Assembly: GCA_015179045.1 (NCBI GenBank)
Contig: WHUZ01000075.1
Location: 124,001 to 188,000, forward strand
From: Kalaharituber pfeilii
Taxonomy: Eukaryota; Ascomycota; Pezizomycetes; Pezizales; Pezizaceae
Direction: 5' to 3'
Length of the DNA stretch: 64,000 bases
A program made the translations under genes and the position numbers. Under the pieces are notes generated by a model. That model did no database searches and had not been told where the DNA came from. It was given only the letters and a program-made list of their open reading frames with translations. The first letter of the stretch is position 1, and each line of letters starts with the position of its first letter. Shown in pieces: positions 36,999 through 48,228 of the stretch.

Positions 36999-38799
36999 AT
37001 TTTTTCTTTTTTCTTCCTTTGTTATGCATGTTATGGGCATTTAAAAGTTAAGCAAATGGTACCTGGAGTTTCGCGAATGTAAATGCGCATGATTCTCATG
37101 AAGTTCCAGAGATGAACAGTCGGAGCGGGCGGGGGGGCGAGGGGCGGGGGATAGCTTAACGAATCTAATCTCAGGTCACAGCTTCCTTAGTTTGGTACTT
37201 TCCTCTGTCAAAAGATGTGGATGAGCGAAATTCTTGTTCTATTTTCTTACTTGCCCTTTGTTCTCTCCTTTTTCCTATTTCAAATTGGCTTGGTTTAGTT
37301 TTTCAGCTATCTTTTCTTCTTTTTTTATTTTTTGGTGAGAATCTAATTCCTGCCCTCTATCCTGTGTTGTTTTTGTTGAGACCGATTCGCAATGAGTTCT
37401 ATGCTCAGTTACTCTGGGTTGTTAGTAATTGGAACTTGACCAGCTCTGTGAGGTTGTGGGCTCATTCTTGAAATATCAAGAGTGCATAAAGAGGGGTCCG
37501 GATTTTCAGGCGCTGGTAGAATTAAATAAGCAAGGGAGATTAAATAGAGACTGAGCAATGATTACAAGACTAGGATGAACACAACCAAAATCAGGCTGTG
37601 GGCACTTATATGCTTCTGTGCACAGCCTTGACTTTGCCCATTAGATTTTATATATGTTGATATTACAATATATCAATACCCTATTGACCATCTGCCGCGC
37701 TCAATACGTATGACTTGAACGTGAACCGTACACGCTAGATCCAACAAATGTATACATGACTGTAGACAGAATCTACAGCCACAAAAACACCGCATTTGTA
37801 CGCGCTAACTCACCGTTTATTTGTGTTCATAGTCTGTAAAGTGAAGGTAATAATGATAATGATTGATATTCTATGTGGGCCTTGCATTATCTACAAGTAG
37901 TTAATACATGATCCTATGAAGATAAGTGGCAAAAAAACAAATGGGAGGGCAATATTTTGCTTAAATTGGGAACATTAAGACAGCATAACCAATTTCCCCA
38001 CCCTACTGCTGAGTTATCCTTTCTTTTTGGTTATTTTTACACTTTAAGACTTTAGTCCTACGTATCCAGCATATGTGTTTTGTTGTTAATAGTGACGTAT
38101 TAGAAATATGTGATTCGAAGTTCAGGGTTTTTCACCACTACCACCACACAAACGGGAAGATTGCCAAATCGTTCCTCAAGGTCATTCAAAATTATACGTA
38201 CCTTCTGGTCCACACGGGCAAGGAACCAAGTGGTGAGGGTAAGAAGTGAGTAAGTACCTGCCATGCTATGAACTATGTACCTATTGAAACGGCTATGGAA
38301 GGTCACAGTGCTAATATCATGTACCCACACCCACAGCATATAGATACATTGCAATTTAAAGTGCATACAGTAACAAACAGCGGGAACCGGGGTGGTCTGA
38401 ATTATAATTCAATATACTTGCTTTGTATGTATATTACGGACGGGAAGCAAACGAGCATAGCCCCGGAAAATTCAAATGAAGCAAACGAGGCTGGGAAACG
38501 AGAGCAGGAGGAGAGGTGAGGCACATGCACGCTCTGTTGCATCTTTTCATTTTATGAAAGAATGCAGCGAACGAGAGAGTTGGTTTACATTTTTCTGATA
38601 AGAACATGTTTGCAGGCCCCGATCGAGTTCACAAGCCATCCATCGGTATCGACAACCAACAGACTCGGATGTCCCTTCCTGAGCATCATGAGTAGGCCAT
38701 TGTACAGTAAAATCCTACTAGCGGGTTATCCCCTTGCGACCGCGACAATACCTACTTTATTCGCACTCTCACATACTCCATGTCATTATAACTCAGTTC

Positions 38800-39000
38800 C
38801 TACACACCCACTCCAACTCTACTTCCATTCACTCTCACTTATCCACTTTAGCTCATCCACTCTTGGTCATCCACTCCCGCTCATCTACTCCCGCTCACCC
38901 ACTCCCAGTTATCCACCTCCCGCTCACATACTCCCCATTTACCACACTTTTCTCACTCGTTCTCACCAACTTACTCATTTACCTACTCCTACTCACTCTC
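38800..39000. repeat. Degenerate CT-rich tandem array
   Basis: Loose repeats of about 11-14 bp resembling CATCCACTCCCGCT alternate through the segment, giving a strongly pyrimidine-biased plus strand. It directly precedes the 39042-39078 hairpin. Confidence 0.6.
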
Positions 39001-39041
39001 CCTAGTAACCCGCTTCCACTCAACCACTTCTACTCGAGAAC

Positions 39042-39078
39042 AAGTGAGAGTCTGGGCACGATAACAACTCTCTCACTT
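39042..39078. repeat. Hairpin with the dispersed 19-mer in its loop
   Basis: AAGTGAGAG (39042-39050) and CTCTCACTT (39070-39078) are perfect 9-bp arms around a 19-bp loop beginning TCTGGGCACG. The repeat GAGTCTGGGCACGATAACA (39048-39066) is one copy of a motif found at three other sites in the window. Confidence 0.7.
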
Positions 39079-40462
39079 ACTTATACTCTATTAAGAGTTG
39101 TAGTAAAATGTTTAAGTGATTTATTATGCTATATATCAAGTACGCCAAGAATCATAACATGCTGTACATACAGGAGTATGAGGAATAAGTAAGGTTACTC
39201 TGCTAGTAGTAACCCATCCCCAACTTGGAGGTAAAATGCCAGAGTATAATGAATTAGTATATTTAAGTATAGTATGATAGTATCCAGTTTACTCTTTAGC
39301 TTTCTGCCCTTTCAAACTCAAGCTTTCTACTATACTCACTTTGTTTTGGGTCAGTTAGAGATTGTGTTAGAGTGGTTGTTCCGAAGAAAGAGAATCTCAC
39401 AAAGACGTGTGTTGAAGCGAACCAATAGAAAGAGAATCGGCGCCTTGGTTAGACTTAGGTACCTGTACTCGTACTGGCATATTGACACTGGTAACCCCAG
39501 TTCGACTGGTGCCACTGGTAGTACCTGGCCGGCAGCATAAGTACAAAAAGGGAAGGCTTCTAGAATTCTTGGTGATGTGTGGATATCCAGGGTTAAACTG
39601 AAATGCTAAAATAACGGTAGATGCAGAGATGACGAGGCAGGTGGGGCGGAAAATGTAGTCTGGTTACGGAAAATGGGCAGTTGGGTCGCACCTTTAATGG
39701 GTGGTTGGGCCAGTTAAAATCTTGCTTCTTAATTCTTCTCACATGTTTGCAGTGTGGTTGGGTGGGAAGCTGGGCCGTTGAATTTATGTACCCTGGTAGG
39801 CAAGCATCGCGAGGAAAAGGTCACCTGATGAAAGTAATGTGTGTTTGGAATCTGGGAGTAGAGGATACAGGTGTTACGTTCTGAGCTTCAAAGCGAAGAA
39901 TCACATGGGTTGAGGTAGGATGCTGGGCTGCATATGACGGTTGAGCTTAAGTTCTCAAGAACAAAAGAAACAGACATGGGTCGGAAGAAGAGTTGTGTGA
40001 TTGGACATTAGAGGTACAGATAAGAGTGTAAAAAGTACACATACCCTTCAATCTACCCGGATCTAAACACACGGGAAATTGCGGTGTTCACTGCGCCTGG
40101 TGATCGACTGCGTATTCTCGATTGCGACTTTGGAGCTGAAGTATGCATAGAAGGGTTGATGTTCCGGCCGGACACGGGTCAGCAAATCAAGACCGAGAAG
40201 CAATAGATGTCAGCGTAAAATTGAGGTGAAGATACAGGGATTGTTTGCGGTCCAGCTGAAATCAATTCTGTAATAATGTACTCTAGCTCAGTAAAAAAAA
40301 GAAGAAAAGAAAAAAAAAAGGTCTGTAGATATTCATTGCTCGCTCGCTGCCAATCCATTCATTATATTTAAGGCTGATAGCTGCCCCCACGTTTATCCGA
40401 AAGTAGACTCATCACAAAAATTTTCCTGTACTGCGGGAGAGCTTAATTTTTGAGTAATAAGA

Positions 40463-40481
40463 GAGTCTGGGCACGAGAACA
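40463..40481 (+). repeat. Dispersed 19-mer, copy 2
   Basis: GAGTCTGGGCACGAGAACA, matching the 39048 copy at 18 of 19 positions, in the same orientation 1.4 kb away. AAGT follows here as it also precedes the first copy (GAGAACAAGT occurs next to both). Confidence 0.7.
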
Positions 40482-43058
40482 AGTAATAAGCATATCTTCT
40501 ATGATGCTATTGATATAATAGCTGTTCCAGTTCAGGACCAAGTTGGGGAAGCTCAATCAAGCAAGCTAATTCCAAAAGAGCATTAGATCAAGCTCTATCT
40601 GATAGATGTATCATTCCGCGATAAAAAACGGGGCTAGCTTGCGTGCAACTAAGACTTGCTCGGCGTCTATTGTCCAGTTGTAAAGTAGGCTACGGTTATT
40701 GACACAAAGACACGTCTTAATTTGGGAATATATTATTAGGTGTTTCCTTTCCAACTTTCTCTTGGACAGGACTTTGCGATAGGTTGTCAGTAAAAAAAAA
40801 AAAATTAGTCAATCAAAAACAAAGCATAATCTTAGAAAAGGTTATGCATGTAAGACTAACTTTTGTATCAGGAAGCGACCGGGAAGCAAGCTTAAGTTGG
40901 GTATAAAAGAAGTAATTAAGAGTGGTAAAACATACATACATAATCACGTATTGTAGTAAGATCTGAAATCTTGCAGCGTGTCACCAACCATGATGGAGGA
41001 TAGGGGAAAGTTTGTTTCGGGAAAGAAGCTTTTTGTGATTTTTCTTTTTTTTTTGTTCCCTCTACTCATCTTTTGTTATTACCTATCGGGCACCACGCTT
41101 TGTATATCTCTACGGCCGCAAATGATTGCCTTTCTAATGTACTCATTCTGGGGGGATTCGATGAATTTTAATTCCCTTATCCACTCAATTCAACAAATAA
41201 AGAATCCAAGTACACAGACTCCGGATGGTGATGTGTTAAAGATCAGTCAAATGGAAAAAGAAAAAGAGCAAGGAAAGCAAGAAAAAGCGATGAATACGAA
41301 ACTATTCCGGTAAAAGTGTAACGTATGCGGACTGGAGCATGCTGAGCCGAGATGGTGTTTGGAGCCCATGCAACACGTCCTTGAGCCCAATAGAGTACAG
41401 AGTTACTTAAGGTGTGATGCAGCATAGAGTCAAAGTCCAGAGCAGGTAACTGCAACAATTTGTATGCCGCGCAGTGACGTTTAGCATTCAGATCAGGGAA
41501 TGTAGTATTACTTGCCCTTATCAGATAGCGTAATTGACGTGGTATGGAAAAGCCCCAGTCCTGCAGAAATATTCTCATGAGAACGTAGGCTCTAAATTCA
41601 GGTGTGCTGAGTATTGCAACTAGAATGCTTTTTTATCGACACAAGCTCTTTCTTGGTAACTGAACTTTGGTTGTAATGTCAATCTGTATCGTTATAAGTA
41701 GGTATGAGACTCTACTAGTCCACAAACCACGTTGGTATCTCAGCACGCACGGACATCTTGAGGCATACTGTAGTTCCCTGGACATTGCCAATGAGAAGCT
41801 GCATAGTCTGTCGCTGAGACGAGGTAACCCCTATCCTTCTAGTAAGTCCGTCCCTCGACGCGTGAGCAACTTCGTGAAAGATGCTTCCCTCCGCGATTCG
41901 CATTTGTGCGCTAGTCCACTTGCAAAATGTCGACGGCTTGTTTGCCCGCGAAACGAGACTACTTGCCTGTTTTTACAGGGCCACTTGCGATAAGAGTGAA
42001 AAACTTTTCTCCCCATGGGGATAACAGATAACGAATGGAGCTTTTGTTAGAAAAGGTTAAGAGCATTCAGGTATCGCGACGTTGGACGTGTAAAGGCGGT
42101 GAACGACGTTCGAATCAAACCAAAAAAAAAAAAAAAAAAACAGAAACTTAGCAAAGGAACGGAAGTTGCGAAAAATAGCATACAAAACAGAGATATTGAA
42201 AAGTCAGAGCAACCCCTGGTATGAAACAGGAGCACGCCCCTCTGAGCAGCCGGAGAAAAGTTTCTCTTACTACCAGAACTGCCAACCGAGATCCCTAATT
42301 TACTTATTTAATGATTGCTCAGCAGGTCTTGCCCAGCTTCTGCATTTCAGAGCCATTCAAGTTGTGGCTACTGTATGGCCTTGTGGACTGCTAGCCTCAC
42401 AGTTTCATTTTTTTTTCACTTTAGTAAAACTCGAGACGTGAACTAGGCGGAGCTGCTTGAGCTGGAGCGGTCCGCAAGAGTGAGTTGCCAGCGAGCCATC
42501 TGAGGAAGTCAAAGAAGTCAGCCACCGTTCCAGGCCGCACTGGCGCCAGAAGCAAGTACAAGTCAAAGTTGCGCCTGGACAAGGATGGATGATGATGGCA
42601 TAGAACCTGAAAATAGAGTGGAAAATGGATGTCCTATGAATGCATATGCATGCACGTTGTAGGGAGGTGCAGCCCACTCTGTGATTGGGGGTGGTAAAGC
42701 ACAGAGTAAGAGGTGGGAAGGATTCATCACAGGCACACATCCGTGACCCCTACCTTGTACTCTACCTACAATAGTCGTATTGCGAATTATGTGTTGCAAG
42801 TACATTCGGTGTTTGCTAGCTATCTGGACGGGACGCCAGAACTGGGGGGTGGTGTGGTGGGGGAGGGCTTGGGCCGTCAAGAGCAGCCTTGATTTGCCCA
42901 GGCAGGGATGGCGGAGAGCAGGCGAGCTGGCTCGGCGCTGGGGTAAGCAGGGCGTGTACTGGGTGTGCGTTGGGGCTGGAGGCAGTCGTCACAGGCGCCA
43001 GGCACATGTGCGCGCAAGACTCAGCAGTAGTTCGGACACAAGGGGCCGCTTTCAACAC

Positions 43059-43088
43059 TGTGCTGTGCTGTGCTGTGCTGTGCTATGC
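43059..43088. repeat. TGTGC pentamer array
   Basis: Five perfect copies and one altered copy (TATGC) of the pentamer TGTGC. There is no coding significance that I can support. Confidence 0.85.
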
Positions 43089-43540
43089 TTCTGGCAAGGG
43101 AGCCGCAGGGCGGGCGCCGCGACAAGCGACGGGGGACGGGGCGTGCCAGCAGAGTCGTGGGCAGCCTGCGAGCGAGGATAGGCTGGCGCGGCGGCAGCGA
43201 CTCCTCTGAGAGCGGTAGGGATGCTTGGGATGCGCTGCAGATACCATATACATGTACCATATGCAGGGCCCGCTCGACCTGAGCCGGGCAATCTGTGGCT
43301 TCCAGGGCCAACCAACCAGCATCTATTATTGCCGTGCGGCTGCTGAGGGATGTGTGTATGATATGAGTCCGATGTGGTAGGCTGCCAGCCAATTACATGC
43401 GGCCCAACAGGCGCTAGCCCTGAGCCACCCAGATCAAGGATCTGAGGAAAAAAGTCTAATGGCAAAAGAAAAAGTCTTAAAAAAAATTCCGTTCATATCT
43501 GACTAAAAAAGTAGTACACAGTCGTTCGCCTCCCCTTACC

Positions 43541-43872
43541 TTATCCCATCTCCCATCCTATAAGTATCACTCCTCCGTCCTTCTTCTCCCCTCCTTCTTC
43601 TTCCCTCATACATCTCTACTCGGTTCGTCGTTTTTCTTAGATTTCTCTCTTGTTGTCCCTCTCTCCTCTATAGACGGGTCTTCAACTAGTTATTTTGTGC
43701 TTTTCTGTTTCTTCCAGCATTCCCCCCAAAACTTTATAGACCGGAACTAGACTTACATCTCGGATTTCTGTTTTCTGTTATTTTCTCTCGGGACTCAGTC
43801 AGCACTAATTTCTCCTTAAAAAAAAAAACACCTTTTCTTCACAACCACATCTACCCAGTGTAAAGATCAAAA
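43541..43872 (+). promoter_or_regulatory. Pyrimidine-rich core promoter and leader of EF-3
   Basis: The 330 bp before the EF-3 start are strongly CT-rich on the coding strand (for example CTCCTCCGTCCTTCTTCTCC near 43569-43588), turning A-rich and C-rich just before the ATG (CAAAAATGGC). Long CT tracts with a following start region are typical of highly expressed fungal translation and glycolysis genes. I see no clear TATA box. Confidence 0.5.
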
Positions 43873-46800
43873 ATGGCTCCCGCTGTCGACATGGTTTCCT
43901 CAGTCGTTGCCTCCGAAAACCAAAAGTCCGCCAAAGTCCTCGATGAGTTGATGAGCAAGCTCTCTCTTTCGACCACTCGCGCTGAGATCTCCAATGCCTC
44001 CAAGAATTTGTCTCAATTTTTGAGTAGCGATATCCAAGAACATGATGCCCCTACAAAGTAAGTCTATACACCCCTTCGCTAGGACTACTTACGCTTCGCT
44101 TGATTTTCAATTCCTTGTTGTTTTATTTCAACTATTGCTAACATTTGCTTGTTTATCAGGACAATCGAGGAATTCAAGAGACAGATCGCAAACAAGAAGG
44201 ACGCGGCTGTCAGGGAGCGTGCCCTCCACGCTATTGCTAGTATTGCCTCCGATGATATGAATGCCGCCGTTGAGCCATATCTCATTTTGCTCATGCCAAC
44301 CATCCTTGCCGCCGCGGGTGACAAGGCTGCTGCCGTGAAAAAGGCAGCTGAGACCGCTGTCACCGCAATTGTTGGTAATATGAACCCCAATGCTGTCAAG
44401 GCTGTGCTCCCATATCTTTCTACCTCGATTACCGATGCTCAGAAATGGCCTGAGAAGGCCCTTGCATTGGCCTGTCTCGAAGTTTTGGTCAAGAAGGCCT
44501 CCTCCCAGCTTGCTATGCGCCTCCCCGACCTTATCCCCACCGTCTCAAGCGCTATGTGGGATACCAAGCTAGAGGTTAAGAAGCTTGCCAAGGCGACAAT
44601 GGGCAGTCTTTGCTCTTTGATTTGCAATAAGGATATTGAGCGCTTTATCCCAGAATTGATCGAGTGTATCGCAAAGCCTGAGAAGGTTCCTCAAACGATT
44701 CACTCGCTCGGTGCCACTACCTTCGTTCAGGATGTCGAAGCTCCTACTCTCTCCATCATGGTTCCCCTTCTCGAGCGTGGTCTTGCAGACAGAGAAACCG
44801 CTATCAAGCGTAAATCTGCAGTTATTGTCGACAACATGTGCAAATTGGTCGAAGATCCACAAATCGTTGCACCTTTCTTGCCAAAACTCATGCCTGGTCT
44901 CGAGAAGAACTTTGAGAATATGGCTGACCCAGAAGCCCGTGGCGTTACCCGCCGTGGTCTTGACACCCTCATTCGCGTTGGTAATGTCAAGGACGGAAAG
45001 ATCCCCGAAGTCTCTACAGCCAGCTCTCCTAAGGTTACTTTGGAGATTCTTAAGACCATTGTCGAGGGCAAGAACAAAAATGCCATCAAATTTGAGCCCA
45101 TCCTCTACTACGTTGCCTGCATCGCAGGCTCCTTGATCGACGAGAAAGAACATGAGTCCGTTGTCTGGGTCGAGCACGTTGCTCCTTACCTTAAGGTCCT
45201 CCTCAATGAGGCTGATGCTAATGCTGCCGTCGACACCTTCCGTAAGCGCGCCTCCCCTGGTTTAGAAGAGGAGGATGAGGTCCTCTCAGATGAGGAAGAG
45301 GGAGAGGATCTGTGCAACTGTACGTTCAACTTGGCGTACGGTGCGAAGATTCTGCTCAACCAGACCCACCTCAAGTTAAAGCGCAGCCAACGTTATGGTC
45401 TTTGTGGTCCCAATGGTTCTGGAAAGAGCACTCTTATGCGCGCTATCAACAACGAGCAAGTTGAAGGTTTCCCCAAGAAGGATGAAGTTAGGACCGTCTT
45501 CGTCGAGCACGACCTTGACGCTGCGGATACCGAAAAGACTGTCATTCAATGGACGATGGATAAGCTCGCAGATGCCGGCGTTGTTATCACCAGGAAAGAA
45601 ATCGAGGCTAAACTCCTTGAGTTCGGCTTCGTTGAGGCATTCTTTGAGGCACCAATCACCTCCCTTTCTGGAGGTTGGAAGATGAAACTCGCCCTTGCCC
45701 GTGCAGTATTCGAAAGTCCCGATATTCTTCTTCTCGACGAGCCGACAAACCATCTTGACGTCAAGAACGTCAAGTGGCTTGAGAATTACCTCATCAATTC
45801 TCCTTGCACCAGTATCATTGTCTCCCATGACTCTTCATTCTTGGACAATGTTTGCCAGCACATCATCCATTACGAGCGCTTCAAGCTCAAGCGCTACAGG
45901 GGTAATCTTGCTGCGTTTGTAAAGCAAGTGCCGTATGCGAAATCCTACTACGAACTCGGCGCTTCTGAGGTTGAATTCAAGTTCCCCGCACCTGGTTATC
46001 TCGAGGGTGTCAAGACAAAGGCCAAGGCCATCATTAAGGTTTCCAACATGTCCTTCCAGTACCCAGGAACTTCCAAGCCTCAAATTCAGGACATTAACTT
46101 CCAGGTCTCGCTTGGCTCTCGTATCGCAGTTATTGGTCCCAATGGTGCCGGAAAATCTACCCTTGTCAACGTCCTCACCGGTGAACTTATTCCTACAACT
46201 GGTGAAATCTACACTCACGAGAACTGCCGCATTGCTTATATCAAGCAGCATGCATTCGCTCACATCGATAATCATCTCGAAAAGACTCCAAGCGAATACA
46301 TCCAGTGGCGTTTCCAGACGGGTGAAGACAGGGAGACAATGGATCGTGCTAACCGTCAAGTCACCGATGCTGATTCGCAGGCCATGAACAAGGTCTTCAA
46401 GGTCGACAATACCCTTCGCCGTGTTATTGGTATCTCTTCTCGTAGAAAGTTCAAGAACAGCTACGAGTATGAGTGTTCTTTCACCCTTGGTGAGAATGTT
46501 GGCCAGAAGAATGAGAAGTGGACTGTCATGAGCACCTCTGACAATGCCTGGATCCCCCGCTCCGAGCTCATTGAGAGTCACACCAAGATGGTTGCCGAAG
46601 TGGATATGAAGGAAGCTCTTGCCTCTGGTGCCTTCAGACCACTCATCCGAAAGGAAATTGAAGCACACTGCGAAAACTTCGGCCTCGATGCGGAGTTGGT
46701 CTCCCACTCTCAGATGAGGGGATTGTCTGGCGGACAACGTGTGAAGGTGTGCTTGGCAGCGGCAACATGGCAGCGCCCTCACATCATCGTCCTTGACGAG

Positions 46801-47160
46801 CCTACCAACTATCTCGACAGAGACTCTTTGGGTGCCTTGTCAAAGGCTCTTAAGGCTTTCGAGGGTGGTGTTGTTATCATTACTCACAGCGCCGAATTCA
46901 CTAAGGACTTGACTGAAGAAGTTTGGTCTGTCCTCGACGGTAAGATGACGCCTTCCGGACACAACTGGGTACAAGGACAAGGTTCTGGCCCTCGCCTTGT
47001 TGAGAAGGAAGAAGGGGAGCAGTTCGACGCTATGGGCAATAAGATCGAGGGTAACAAGAAGCAGAAGAAGCTTACCTCTAGTGAGCAACGGAAGAAGAGG
47101 AAGGAGAGATTGGCCAAGAAGAAGGCGGGCCTTGATGTGGATGACGATGAGGACTTTTAG
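43873..47160 (+). CDS. tef3: Translation elongation factor 3 (ABC-F ATPase)
   Basis: Two exons, 43873-44057 and 44160-47160, coding 1061 residues, the usual length. EF-3 is the fungus-specific ribosomal ATPase that releases deacylated tRNA from the E site and is essential for elongation. Domain order: HEAT repeats (about 60-320), a helical bundle, ABC1 with Walker [10 protein letters not shown] (about 477), signature LSGGWKMKL and Walker [14 protein letters not shown] (about 585), then ABC2 with Walker [10 protein letters not shown] (about 721), signature LSGGQRVKV and Walker [14 protein letters not shown] (about 939). The chromodomain-like insert of ABC2 (about 805-880, [19 protein letters not shown]) contacts the E site and L1 stalk. 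A Lys-rich tail ([16 protein letters not shown]) probably binds rRNA. The intron has a textbook GCTAACA branch site. The gene shows strong C-ending codon bias, as expected for high expression. Confidence 0.98.
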
Positions 47161-48228
47161 ATGTGTCATTTTCTCTTGAATTTCCGCTTTCTTTCCTTTC
47201 CAGTTCTTTCGCTTTATTCTGTACTTTTTTGCTGGGTTCTTGTTTGGGTGATTGGGTTGGGGAAACGGGGGGGGGGGTACAAAAGCCTGATGGAGACTTT
47301 TTTTTTCGGGGTCATGATTTTTCCGTATTCTCTGTGTTTGCTCTTGTGTCTTGTTTCTCTGCCTTGCTTGCTTGTTTGTGTTACTGCGAATTTTTCTATG
47401 GACATGACTATAAGATTGGGTGGAGGTGTTTCTTGCGCTCTTCGGCTTTTGCCACGAAATTTCTACTGTTATATAGCTTGTCGTTGAGGATATATAATTT
47501 ACCTTGGATTCTTGAAAAACGCCAGTTGGGGCTTCCCCGCAAAGTGAAAAATTTTCTTTCGGCTTGTGTTGCATTGGATTGCCGCGATGTCGATTATGAA
47601 GCCACTGCGTCGATGGGTGGTGGTATGATATGGTACAGGGTCCATATAGAGACATCGTGAATTGCCTTGGTGTGGTGCTACTAGTACTCAGTACATGAGG
47701 GCGGCATTCGAGCAGCAACGCATGAGCCGAAAAGCCGAAAAGCGTGCAGAATTGCATGCAACGAATGCTGGCAGCCTCTGTGCATGGCGTCCGGCGTCGG
47801 CCGCGACAGGGTCCCTCCCTCCCTCCCCCTCCCTCCCCCTCCCTCCCCCCTCCCTCCCTCCCCATGATCTCCGATCGATGATGCAGGCGCCGCGCCAAGC
47901 CAGCGGCGGTCGCAAGGCCCCCGCCCCCGCGGCGGGCGCTCCTGCGTTTGGCGGCGGCCCACGACTCCAGCGTCGCTCGCGCAGCGCGGTGCCACAGCCA
48001 GCTAGCTAGCTAGCTGCGCGGGCGGATCATCCGCTGGAGCCGAGGCGCAAGGGGCAGCGGCGCACATCGTCGATCAGCTCAGGCGGCCGCGCTGTACAAA
48101 AGCCTGGCCTTCCCGAATCCCCCCTAGCCCTCGCCACACGAGCGTGAGAGCTGTCAAATTCGCCGTCCCTCGCCTTCCCTCCTTCACCCCCCCCCCCCCC
48201 CCGCCCCGCCCCCTCCCCGCCCCCCGCA
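47161..48228. other. Spacer between EF-3 and SulP genes
   Basis: The left half is the T-rich 3' flank of EF-3. The right half is GC-rich with CCCTCC repeats (47812-47865), a GCTA tetramer array (48001-48014) and a near-pure C tract running to the SulP start (48187-48226). No gene is supported, although long open frames exist on both strands because of the biased composition. Confidence 0.5.

Larger units (their letters stand above)
36999..43540. other. 6.5-kb repeat-rich spacer
   Basis: No recognisable gene. It begins with the cullin 3' flank. It holds a CT-rich degenerate tandem array (about 38800-39000), a hairpin carrying the dispersed 19-mer (39042-39078), a second copy of that 19-mer (40463-40481), Gly/Trp-coding TGGGT-rich DNA (39675-39790), an A18 run (42121-42138) and a TGTGC pentamer array (43059-43088). 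An open frame at 40978-41313 has a hydrophobic stretch but no family and no conserved context. Confidence 0.4.

Noticed and set aside
40978..41313. 111-codon frame with a hydrophobic N-terminal segment
   Set aside because: It crosses T-rich low-complexity DNA that encodes Leu/Phe by composition; no motif or conserved neighbour supports it.
45835..46782. Long 315-codon open frame antisense to EF-3, and other antisense frames at 44569-45177 and 46840-47898
   Set aside because: They are mirror frames created by the strong codon bias of EF-3, without motifs or splice signals.
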